Shown piece after piece: positions 1-6,723 of a stretch of DNA of 18,917 bases. The position numbers were made by a program, and so were the translations under genes. The stretch is taken from positions 1 to 18,917 of the forward strand of contig JAXDZV010000010.1 in NCBI GenBank assembly GCA_034086705.1, read 5' to 3'. Position 1 is the first letter of the stretch, and each line of letters begins with the position of its first letter. Source of the DNA: UMGS1225 sp034086705. Lineage in GTDB: Bacteria; Bacillota; Clostridia; Oscillospirales; CAG-272. The notes under the pieces were generated by a model, which searched no databases, was not told where the DNA came from, and saw only the letters and a program-made list of their open reading frames with translations.

Positions 1-740
1 ACGAATATGTACCTGAAAATAATGCTCTTAACCTGATCCCGTGTCAGCTTGTATGCGGAGATCCTGTAGATCTTTTCCTTCTTCAAGGTCGCAAAAAAGC
101 TTTCCATTCTTGCGTTATCAAAGCAATGCCCTGTACCGCTGAGACTTTGAACAAACCCTGCCTCTCGGAGTGCGGTTCTGAATGCTTCGCTGGTGTACTG
201 ACTTCCTCGGTCACTGTGAAAGATCGCTCCGCGAATCTTCTTCCCGTATTGCAATTCAAGCTCTGTCACGGTTCGGATGCAAAGCTCCTTCTTCATATTG
301 CCATCCATTGCTACGGAAAGGATCTCTCCGTTGTAGCAATCGAGAACTGCCGATACGTACAATTTTCCGTCATAGCACTGTATTTCGGTAATGTCGGAAA
401 GCAGCTTTTGAAGCGGTTTTTCCGCTTTAAAGTCCCGTTTGATCAGGTTTTCTCGGTCTTGAATCTCTGTTGTAGCCTTTGTTATGCCGCGTGGAGTCCT
501 TCTTCGGTGCATGATCCCCATTTCGGACATCGTACGGTATACCGTTCGGGGGCTTACGTGGATTCCTTTTTGTTCAAGAGCCAGGTTCATGCGCTTGACA
601 CCGTAATTGTCGTTGTCGGGAGGTTCATCCAAAATCGCTTGAGTTTCGACCGAAAGAAGCTCTTTTGCCGTCGGCTTGTTTCTGTTTTTCAGCCATCGGT
701 AATAGCCCGATTCGCTATTCTTTTTTCTATCCGTCTCACA
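1..740 (-). CDS. IS3-family transposase (OrfB, DDE integrase), partial
   Basis: The minus strand has an open frame from an in-frame TGA at 741-743 to the left edge of the window, about 246 codons. It would catalyse cut and strand transfer of an IS3-type element. Visible marks are SGYYRWLKNR near the N-terminus, a GVKRM helix region, the first catalytic Asp in SDITEIQ, the second in HSDRGSQYTS, and the catalytic Glu in DNARMESFF, so the whole DDE triad is present. The C-terminal ~40-50 residues expected for the family lie outside the window. There is no ATG, GTG or TTG near the N-terminus in this frame, and no OrfA (helix-turn-helix) gene is seen upstream. The reading frame one base over, starting at an ATG upstream, joins this frame at a run of six A (see findings). 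It is therefore either a frameshift-expressed product or a 5'-truncated copy. The family call is firm; whether it is active is unknown. Confidence 0.85.
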
Positions 741-757
741 TCATTGTAACACCTATA

Positions 758-810
758 TTTCCCTAAGTTTATAGAAAAAGATCTCATATTTTCCACAGCA
801 ATTAGGGAAA
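758..810. repeat. short inverted repeat next to the IS fragment
   Basis: TTTCCCTAA at 758-766 and TTAGGGAAA at 802-810 are perfect 9-bp inverted copies separated by 35 bp. They lie between the transposase frame and the end of the peptidoglycan-binding operon. They may be a relic of an insertion-sequence end, a protein site or chance. No gene and no convincing intrinsic terminator is seen in 741-882. Confidence 0.3.
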
Positions 811-882
811 AGATATGCGCAGAGCCTGCTGTATTTTGTCAGTTTTTTCTTCGTGGTGCGAGCGATAGATTCGCAAGAACAT

Positions 883-1458
883 TTATGTTGCAGGGACAGA
901 GTTACCGTCGGAGGAAGCAGATTGCGACAAGCGCATCACGGCATTGTAGGCATTGACGATGGCATTGTATGTTGCTTTATCCAATGTGCCTGTCACTGGC
1001 AATAGATATACCTTTTGCACCGCACTGATACCTGTGGTAAATTCCGGGGAGAGTTTTCCGTCAATTACGATATCAGGGATCGTTCTAATGCGACCTCGGA
1101 TGACAGATAGTGCAAACTGCACTTGTGACACGAGCATGGGATAAGCGTATAAATTTTGGAGAACAGCAGGATTATACAATGCTGTAAAACTGTCGCCCAC
1201 CAGAATAGAGGCTAGGTATGCATAGTATTGATTGCGCGCGGCTTCCCATGTTAAATAATCAGCATTTGGTGCTTGCGGGGCAATTCCCTGCTGTTTTTGA
1301 AAAATGCGAATAGCTTCTTCTGTTTGCGCACTTGCTATCCCATCGGTTGGAATACGTGGGATTGCGGGATCAAAATAGGATATGCCGCGCAAGTAGAATT
1401 GCAGCTCGCGTAAATTATTTTGTGTGTCACGCATGTCGATGGTACCGTTTTCGGCCAT
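883..1458 (-). CDS. peptidoglycan-binding domain protein (third gene of SleC-like operon)
   Basis: This is a 191-aa protein with two peptidoglycan-binding-like units, roughly residues 13-75 and 105-172. The first has the typical pattern of a hydrophobic N-terminal helix, then PTDGIASAQTEEAIRIFQKQ, and ends in a TW-containing helix. The second is more degenerate (DGKLSPEFTTGISAVQKVY, then VTGTLDKATYNAI). It has no catalytic domain, signal peptide or membrane segment. The start is supported by AAAGGAG six bases upstream of ATG 1458. It begins 12 nt after the stop of the SpoIID-like gene, so the two are very probably co-transcribed. It likely binds cortex or cell-wall glycan as a partner of the upstream protein. 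This role is inferred from fold and context. Confidence 0.75.
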   Translation of the reverse strand: MAENGTIDMRDTQNNLRELQFYLRGISYFDPAIPRIPTDGIASAQTEEAIRIFQKQQGIAPQAPNADYLTWEAARNQYYAYLASILVGDSFTALYNPAVLQNLYAYPMLVSQVQFALSVIRGRIRTIPDIVIDGKLSPEFTTGISAVQKVYLLPVTGTLDKATYNAIVNAYNAVMRLSQSASSDGNSVPAT

Positions 1459-1470
1459 GATTTACTCCTT

Positions 1471-2874
1471 TCATGAAGCAGAGTTGCCGGGATACTGTCC
1501 CTCTGAGCGGAGATTGCCATTTGCAATGGCAGTTGCCTGTTCTTCGATTGCTGCCCATACAATAGGGCCGACTATTCCGTTTTCCTCTAGACCGTTTAGC
1601 CGCTGAAAAGCGATGACATCCTCGTAGGTTGCATCGGTGAAGGTGCCTGTAACGGGCACGGGAGCAATTTCGGGGTAAACGGTTGCGAGAATATTAAGAT
1701 TTTCTTGTAATGTTTTGACAGCATCCAATGTCATACCTCTTTTTAGCAAGACACCGCCGAAGGGGGTGGGGATGTTTTCCAGGGTGCTTGCGGGCAGACT
1801 GGTGATTAAACCGAGATATACACTGTACAGCCGATTCCAGGTCTGTTCACCAACAATTCCGTCAACCGGCAGGCCGTAGAAATTTTGGAAGGCGTATACA
1901 GCATCTCTTGTTTCGTCGCCAAAATACCCTGTAATAGCAATGGGGGGAAGCTGTGCGATATATTCTCCCACAAACGCCAAATAGTATTGTAATACAGATA
2001 CATAATTTCCACTGTCCCCATATCGCAGAACTTTGGGATATGCATTTCCGATTTCTTCTAAAGAAAGTCCTTCGGAACTGAGCTCATTTAATTTTTTCAC
2101 ACTTGCAAATACGTATTGAATGCGATACCAGGTTGCGCTGTTGACTATCCCTGTCGGGTCCAAATTAAAAATTTTCTGAAATGTGCGCACGGCTTCTCCC
2201 GTTTCAGGACCGTAGATGCCATCTGTGGGATTGATTTTCGGAATCGCCGGATAGTTTTGTGAAATGCGATTTAGGCGTAGCTGGACGTCTAAAACGTCGT
2301 TTCCGACGGAACCGATACGCAGAGGAGAAGCAGGGGCGCTTGCATCAAAACCACGTACCGGAACATTATTAATAATATCGATGTCTTCACCGTAATAGGT
2401 TTGCAGAATCTGATAAGGCGAGAGCCCCTCATTTGCCAGAGCAACGCTGCCCCATTGCGAGAGTCCGTCACAGGTGACCGTAGTTCCGTTGCAATACTGA
2501 GCAAACAAGGGTTCGATATTTCCTTGCCGGACAATGTAACTGTTGAAGATTTCATCAACAATGCGCGAAATGTTTTCGAAAATATTTCTCCCATATACGT
2601 ATGATTGATCTGTAGCGGTAGAATTTGTGATATCAAAATCGTATCCGCGTGATCGATAATATTCGGTATAAATTCGATTCAGTGCAAAGCTGATTTGCGC
2701 ATATATATTTGCTCGTAGCGCATTTTCCGGCCATGTTGGGTATACTTCGCTGCTTGCCACGTTTTTAATATAGTCCGGAAAAGAAACGGTTACGTTTGGT
2801 GCAGATGCATCATCAGCTGAGCCTAAATGTACCGTTATTTCGTTTGGAATTCCGACTTGTGTTGAGAATGGCAT
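1471..2874 (-). CDS. SpoIID/LytB-like protein with three peptidoglycan-binding repeats (SleC-like)
   Basis: This is a 467-aa protein. Residues ~30-162 resemble the SpoIID/LytB lytic transglycosylase domain. They include DYIKNVASSEVYPTWPENAL, with E43 at the position of the catalytic Glu of SpoIID, and end with GLSQWGSVALANEG and ILQTYYG, which match the family pattern GMSQxGA...G...IL..YY. C128 and C135 precede this motif. Three peptidoglycan-binding units follow at ~186-258, ~279-352 and ~375-445, each with a DGIYGPETGEAV-type or TGxFxDxT motif. No signal peptide is visible, which fits a mother-cell or spore protein. The domain pair SpoIID plus PG_binding_1 is that of the clostridial cortex-lytic transglycosylase SleC. 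The start ATG 2872-2874 directly abuts the TGA of the upstream gene, and GGAGGG lies within that gene's end. Cortex hydrolysis is inferred, not shown. Confidence 0.75.
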   Translation of the reverse strand: MPFSTQVGIPNEITVHLGSADDASAPNVTVSFPDYIKNVASSEVYPTWPENALRANIYAQISFALNRIYTEYYRSRGYDFDITNSTATDQSYVYGRNIFENISRIVDEIFNSYIVRQGNIEPLFAQYCNGTTVTCDGLSQWGSVALANEGLSPYQILQTYYGEDIDIINNVPVRGFDASAPASPLRIGSVGNDVLDVQLRLNRISQNYPAIPKINPTDGIYGPETGEAVRTFQKIFNLDPTGIVNSATWYRIQYVFASVKKLNELSSEGLSLEEIGNAYPKVLRYGDSGNYVSVLQYYLAFVGEYIAQLPPIAITGYFGDETRDAVYAFQNFYGLPVDGIVGEQTWNRLYSVYLGLITSLPASTLENIPTPFGGVLLKRGMTLDAVKTLQENLNILATVYPEIAPVPVTGTFTDATYEDVIAFQRLNGLEENGIVGPIVWAAIEEQATAIANGNLRSEGQYPGNSAS

Positions 2875-3321
2875 TCAGCTTCCCTCCAATTCATTTGGCT
2901 CAAAATCTCGAAAAACGATGGGGCGGTCTTTTTGCCCAGTGTAAAAATCTTCATCGCTGACAGGAATCATGGAAAAGGGCTGAATTGAGGTAATACCAGA
3001 GAAAACAGCAACATTTCGTGCGATCACGGGGTAGTAACCATCTTTGTCTATTCGAATATTATACAACGCATATGATTTGCCAATCTCACCCGGAAGCTGT
3101 GATAGAGAGGCGACCGGGGCAGGAAGATTTATCGGTTGCGTTTCGCCACTCTCGTTGGTGGTCAAGACATAAAGCAGTTCTCGCTCGCCGTCCGGTGCAA
3201 TATCACTGATTTCTACGGTTGCGCCCTGAATGGGGAGAGACTGGTGCGCAGTTGTTACAAATACTTTTAAGGTACCTGTATTTTCCGGAATGACAACTGC
3301 GGCTGATTTGGATTGCAGCAT
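2875..3321 (-). CDS. Ig-like / carboxypeptidase-regulatory-like small protein (SleC pro-region-like)
   Basis: This is a 148-aa protein with a beta-rich pattern: GTLKVFVTTA, IQGATVEISD, a TTNESGETQPI turn, YNIRIDKDGYYPV, then NVAVFSGITSIQPFSMIPV. That is the layout of a carboxypeptidase regulatory-like or CnaB-like fold. It resembles, by inspection only, the N-terminal region that precedes the SpoIID domain in SleC-type proteins. There is no signal peptide or transmembrane helix. AAAGGAG lies eight bases before ATG 3321. Its stop codon TGA is followed immediately by the ATG of the SpoIID-like gene, so the two are probably translationally coupled. It may act as a separately encoded chaperone or inhibitor-like pro-domain of the downstream enzyme; this is inference. 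Confidence 0.6.
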   Translation of the reverse strand: MLQSKSAAVVIPENTGTLKVFVTTAHQSLPIQGATVEISDIAPDGERELLYVLTTNESGETQPINLPAPVASLSQLPGEIGKSYALYNIRIDKDGYYPVIARNVAVFSGITSIQPFSMIPVSDEDFYTGQKDRPIVFRDFEPNELEGS

Positions 3322-3361
3322 ATATCAATGTCTCCTTTGCGTTTTTTTGGGGGGTCTGCTT

Positions 3362-3387
3362 TAGTATATGTGATACAGATGAAAGGT
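3362..3387 (-). promoter_or_regulatory. candidate SigK-type promoter of the SleC-like operon
   Basis: On the minus strand CATATACTA (3362-3370) fits the mother-cell sigma K -10 consensus CATAnnnTA. An AC dinucleotide (3386-3387) lies 15 nt upstream, close to the expected -35 position. The element is about 40 nt from ATG 3321. The AC element carries little information, so this is a motif-level suggestion that gains weight only from the spore-type genes downstream. Confidence 0.35.
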
Positions 3388-3390
3388 GCG

Positions 3391-3423
3391 AAAAAAAGCT
3401 GCCGTAGTGTACTACGGCAGCTT
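3391..3423 (-). terminator. intrinsic terminator of the peptide-binding lipoprotein gene
   Basis: AAGCTGCCGTAGT (3396-3408) pairs perfectly with ACTACGGCAGCTT (3411-3423), a 13-bp stem. Read on the minus strand it is followed by seven U (3397-3391). It lies 20 bp beyond the stop of the gene at 3443 and separates that gene from the SleC-like operon downstream. Confidence 0.9.
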
Positions 3424-3442
3424 GGTTGTGATGAAATAATTT

Positions 3443-5350
3443 TTAATTTTTTTCAGCGGGAATATAATTTTCAAACTTACTCTGCGACACCTTTGTGAAA
3501 CTGTGTGAACCATAAACATCCACATTCTTCGCAACACCGGACAATGCAGAAGAGGAGATGTACGCATTTGCGTTTTGGAACAGTGGAATAACAGGTAGAT
3601 CTGTCATCAGAATTTTTTCTGCATCTGCCAAAATAGAACTCATCTGCGCACGGTCAGAAGCTGCAAACGCGGCGGAAATCAATTCATTATATGCTTCATT
3701 GTTATAACCGGTCATGTGCGTACGTGGTGTATAATCATCGTATGCGGTTGCAACACCATTCCCGGAAAACTTCGGAGCAAAGGGGGCAAGTGTGGAAAAT
3801 GCGCTGGTGGTTAATGTCTGATAATCTAAAAGCAGAACATCATAATTGTAATACATCTGCGGTTGCTCGCCGGTTTGGAACAATTCTTTTTTGGGTGCTT
3901 TAGTAACAGTTCCAGCAGTGGTTTCTTCTTCCACTATCGCTGTAGTATCGTCACTTTCTTCTATATAAGCTTCTTTGCCCTTCTCAACGATGCCATACGT
4001 ATGGGCATAGTGTGCCTGATCTAACGGATTTAGTTGAATTTTCAGACCGAGCTGCTCCCAGGCTTCTTTTAACAGCTGTGCAATTTCACCGTTATGCGCG
4101 GTATCGCGGTATGCAAGCGTCAGAGTTCCGGAAGAAACACCTGCCGAAGCAAGACTTTCTTTGGCTTTTGCAAGGTCTGCTTGTGTATTCAGCAGGGAAC
4201 CGACCTCCTTTCGGAACGAAGAAGATACTTTTCCGTAGGAAACACCGTCCGGAACAAGCCCTGTTGCTGCTTCAGCACCGACGTACACGGATGCAAGAGC
4301 CTCGCGATCAATTGCCAAGGACAGCGCCTGTCGCACACCTTGTTTGGAAAGCAGACTGTTTTCGGTATTCAAAAATAAACTTGCAGTTGAAAGCGTATCG
4401 CTCGCTTTGGCTTTTGAGGCTAGAGCATTGGAAGAAGCGATAGCGCCGGAGATGTAGTGCAACTGGTCAGCTGCTTCTGAGAGTTTCTGATCACCGGAAA
4501 GGGCAATTTCCCCCTGCTTTACACGATACTCAAATGCCTGTGTCCGTTCATCTTCGTTTAATCCAAAGTGGAAGATCAGGCGGAACGGTGTGACGTATTT
4601 ATCGCGGCGAATTTCTTCGGCAATACTGTCGTAGTTGACGCAGTCATAGTATTTGTTGCGTTCCAGAACAAGCGTTTGTCCCTCTTTAGAGGCATCCATA
4701 TTCTTTACAGTAAAAGGCCCGCTTGTTACGATATTTGTAGAGGTTTTATACCAGGTATCTGCGTAAACAGAGGCATAGTCTTCTCGCACGGGAGCAAGAG
4801 CAATACTGGCAAGGTTCTCCAAAAACAGTTCATAATTTACGCCGTCTTCCAATGTCACTTGCAGTGTGTAGGTATCGATAGAGGCAAGCCCCAAATCGGC
4901 GACGGTGACTGTGCCTTCGGTTAAAGCCTGTGCGTTTTTAATGTAAAACAGCAACGGCTTTGCGGCGCAGGTGAAATCGGGATCCAAAATTCGTTTCCAA
5001 GAATAAATGAAATCATCAGAACTGACACGGCGACCGTCACTCCATGCTGTTTTCCGCAGCAGAAAAGTGAGGGTGTTCTTCTCTTCGTCGTACTCGTATT
5101 TGTCGCAGATGCCGTTGACAACTTTTCCGTTTTCGTCATATTGCATCATACTTTCATAACAAAGGCTGAGATATTGAACGGCGGAAGCGTCAGTTAATGC
5201 AGCTGCCGGATCCCACACGCGTAATTCTGAGCCCATATATACATTGATATAGGCGCCCTTGGTCTCTGAATCGACAAACATGCCACATCCGCTTAACAGA
5301 GCGGATAACAGCAAAAGCGCCGTCAACAAAACTGCGGTGAAACGTTTCAT
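3443..5350 (-). CDS. peptide ABC transporter substrate-binding lipoprotein (OppA/DppA family)
   Basis: This is a 635-aa extracytoplasmic solute-binding protein of family 5 (SBP_bac_5), expected to capture oligopeptides outside the membrane. The start is ATG 5350, chosen for AGGAGG at good spacing and the signal peptide that follows; an upstream in-frame start adds 16 unlikely residues. KR at 2-3, a hydrophobic core and the lipobox LLSGC (Cys22) mark a lipoprotein. Family features include WSDGRRVSSDDFIYSWKR at ~103-120, GPFTVK, ERNKYY at ~230-235, and GVRQALSLAIDRE at ~338-350. It is longer than the usual ~540 residues; part of the excess is an acidic, Thr-rich insert at ~463-498. No permease or ATPase genes adjoin, so it appears to be an orphan receptor. 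It has its own promoter and terminator. Confidence 0.88.
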   Translation of the reverse strand: MKRFTAVLLTALLLLSALLSGCGMFVDSETKGAYINVYMGSELRVWDPAAALTDASAVQYLSLCYESMMQYDENGKVVNGICDKYEYDEEKNTLTFLLRKTAWSDGRRVSSDDFIYSWKRILDPDFTCAAKPLLFYIKNAQALTEGTVTVADLGLASIDTYTLQVTLEDGVNYELFLENLASIALAPVREDYASVYADTWYKTSTNIVTSGPFTVKNMDASKEGQTLVLERNKYYDCVNYDSIAEEIRRDKYVTPFRLIFHFGLNEDERTQAFEYRVKQGEIALSGDQKLSEAADQLHYISGAIASSNALASKAKASDTLSTASLFLNTENSLLSKQGVRQALSLAIDREALASVYVGAEAATGLVPDGVSYGKVSSSFRKEVGSLLNTQADLAKAKESLASAGVSSGTLTLAYRDTAHNGEIAQLLKEAWEQLGLKIQLNPLDQAHYAHTYGIVEKGKEAYIEESDDTTAIVEEETTAGTVTKAPKKELFQTGEQPQMYYNYDVLLLDYQTLTTSAFSTLAPFAPKFSGNGVATAYDDYTPRTHMTGYNNEAYNELISAAFAASDRAQMSSILADAEKILMTDLPVIPLFQNANAYISSSALSGVAKNVDVYGSHSFTKVSQSKFENYIPAEKN

Positions 5351-5373
5351 GTACGATAATTCCTCCTGTACAG

Positions 5374-5416
5374 AAAAACACAATCCCGTATGGTTCAAAA
5401 CTCAGAAAAACGGGAT
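5374..5416 (-). promoter_or_regulatory. leader hairpin with U-tract upstream of the peptide-binding gene (possible attenuator)
   Basis: On the minus strand ACGGGAT and ATCCCGT (plus 5410-5416 and 5383-5389) form a 7-bp stem with a ~20-nt loop. It is followed by UGUGUUUUU before the AGGAGG and ATG. It sits between the promoter and the start codon and resembles a weak intrinsic terminator in the 5' leader. An alternative (anti-terminator) fold was not worked out. Confidence 0.35.
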
Positions 5417-5431
5417 GCAAATCTACGCTAT

Positions 5432-5460
5432 ATTATAACATTTTGCCGCGACAAAGGCAA
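5432..5460 (-). promoter_or_regulatory. SigA-type promoter of the peptide-binding lipoprotein gene
   Basis: On the minus strand TTGCCT (5455-5460) is separated by exactly 17 nt from a perfect TATAAT (5432-5437). Transcription would start near 5425, giving a leader of about 75 nt before ATG 5350. Confidence 0.8.
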
Positions 5461-5734
5461 GAACCCTTTTCGCTTTTTGGGATTCTTAGATACTTGCACA
5501 AAATTAAAATGCAAAAATGTGCAAAATAACGAATATTGTCGACTGGATTTCAAAAAATCGGAACCATACGGCTTCTTCTCAAAATCAGTATTCGCATGTA
5601 TTTTCAAAAGATACACACCCATACAACAGGTAAAGCGGAGGTTTGTGCCGGCAGACTGTTTGCGGCGAAATGCGTGGTTTATGAACAATGGTGCAGAGCC
5701 TTACAAAGATGAATAATCTGCTTGTTTGATGCTT

Positions 5735-5785
5735 GTATAAAAGGCCCGCCTGTCCGGATATAGCACAAACTGCCAGGCAGGCGGG
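5735..5785 (-). terminator. intrinsic terminator after coaW
   Basis: CCCGCCTG (5745-5752) pairs with CAGGCGGG (5778-5785), a GC-rich 8-bp stem with a long, partly self-pairing loop. On the minus strand the stem is followed by CCUUUUAUAC. The U-tract is short. It lies 33 bp past the coaW stop and ends the gdhA-coaW unit. Confidence 0.7.
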
Positions 5786-5818
5786 AAGACATTGGATATT
5801 GTTAACGCGTAAAACGTG

Positions 5819-6667
5819 TCAGCTTTTTTCTTCTTCCGGGTCGAAATAGGATAAAGCGGTGCCGATGACCGTGCCGAAATTTGAAAGTTCCGGTGCTATG
5901 AAACGTACTTTGAACATTTGACTCAGACGTTCAAACAACGGTCTTGCCTGCGGAATCTTTGTAAGATTGCCGGTCATAACGATGTCTTTAAGCTGGTGCT
6001 GTCGAGCTGCAAACAAGGCGATCATCGCTACGGTTTCAAAGATCATATTGATTAATCCGAGTGCAATGTCTGCATTGGTTGCCACATCGCTGAGCTTTCC
6101 AAAATTAGATGCGGTCATATCCTGCGGCAGCGGTACACCTGCTGTGATGTCTCCAACTCTCAGATCAATCCGGCTCAAATCACCTGTTTTGGCGAGCGCA
6201 ACAATATGCTCGATGCTATCCATTGCGAGCAAACGCTTCGAAAGCCCCATCAAAGTACCTCCGCCGACACCCGTGCCGCCTAGATAGTCAACGGTTACAT
6301 GGCCATTTGCATCTTGCTGCGCCAGGGTTGTGGCGGTTCCGGTCCCCATACTGACGACCACCGCTCGAGGTAGGCCGGACAGATACAACCCTCCGCATCC
6401 GACTGCACGAAATTCTGAGACATGACTGCATGGCAGATTAAAAATGGATGAGGAAATACAAGAAGACCCGATTCCCGTGATCATGACGCGTTGTATATCG
6501 GATAATTCCAAATGATTTTCACTGGTAAATTTCCCGAATGCTCCGTATACGGAGGTCACAGGATCGGTTGCATGTACAAAAATCGGTTTGATCAATGCGC
6601 GTTCTGTTGTAAAACCGGTGATTTTTGTGGTACTGCCACCGACATCAATACCAACGATGACTGGCAT
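5819..6667 (-). CDS. coaW: type II pantothenate kinase
   Basis: This is a 282-aa protein of the type II PanK family (ASKHA/actin fold), which phosphorylates pantothenate with ATP, the first step of coenzyme A synthesis. The length is close to the staphylococcal enzyme. The phosphate-binding loop is GIDVGGSTTK (6-15). E85 in VSEFRA is the probable catalytic Glu. SMGTGTATT (~106-114) and GGTGVGGGTLMGLSKRLL (~130-147) are the further nucleotide-binding segments. A C-terminal GNLTKIP and GTVIGTAL complete the fold. ATG 6667 is preceded by AAAGGAGGG. It follows gdhA by 56 nt without a strong terminator, so it is probably read from the gdhA promoter. Many Firmicutes carry type III CoaX instead; the sequence here clearly matches type II. 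Confidence 0.88.
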   Translation of the reverse strand: MPVIVGIDVGGSTTKITGFTTERALIKPIFVHATDPVTSVYGAFGKFTSENHLELSDIQRVMITGIGSSCISSSIFNLPCSHVSEFRAVGCGGLYLSGLPRAVVVSMGTGTATTLAQQDANGHVTVDYLGGTGVGGGTLMGLSKRLLAMDSIEHIVALAKTGDLSRIDLRVGDITAGVPLPQDMTASNFGKLSDVATNADIALGLINMIFETVAMIALFAARQHQLKDIVMTGNLTKIPQARPLFERLSQMFKVRFIAPELSNFGTVIGTALSYFDPEEEKS

Positions 6668-6723
6668 TGCGCTGCCCTCCTTTCGCTGTGGTCAGCACAA
6701 AAAGTGCGAAGATAGAAAAATAT

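Larger units (their letters stand above)
5351..5818. other. intergenic region between the peptide-binding gene and coaW
   Basis: This is a 468-bp region without a convincing gene. It holds, from left to right, the ribosome binding site and leader hairpin, the -10/-35 at 5432-5460, an inverted repeat TTGCACA (5494-5500) / TGTGCAA (5518-5524) about 35 bp upstream of the -35 that could be an operator, and the coaW terminator at 5735-5785. Frames of 86 and 108 codons on opposite strands in 5390-5716 lack ribosome binding sites, and their translations do not resemble a known family. The rest (about 5530-5730) shows nothing recognisable. Confidence 0.6.

Noticed and set aside
718..731. Classical IS3 slippery heptamer A-AAA-AAG
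   Set aside because: The heptamer is present, but its phase does not fit a standard OrfA-to-OrfB shift, so it is only reported as a possible slip site, not as a proven frameshift signal.
126..749. 207-codon frame on the plus strand
   Set aside because: It is antisense to the IS3 transposase, whose DDE motifs are clear on the minus strand.
883..3321. Peptidoglycan-binding operon as a phage lysis module
   Set aside because: There is no holin, no signal peptide and no phage structural gene nearby; the domain pattern fits SleC-type spore proteins better.
5390..5716. 108-codon plus-strand frame and an 86-codon minus-strand frame in the intergenic region
   Set aside because: They overlap each other, lack ribosome binding sites, and show no family resemblance; one overlaps the promoter and leader of the peptide-binding gene.
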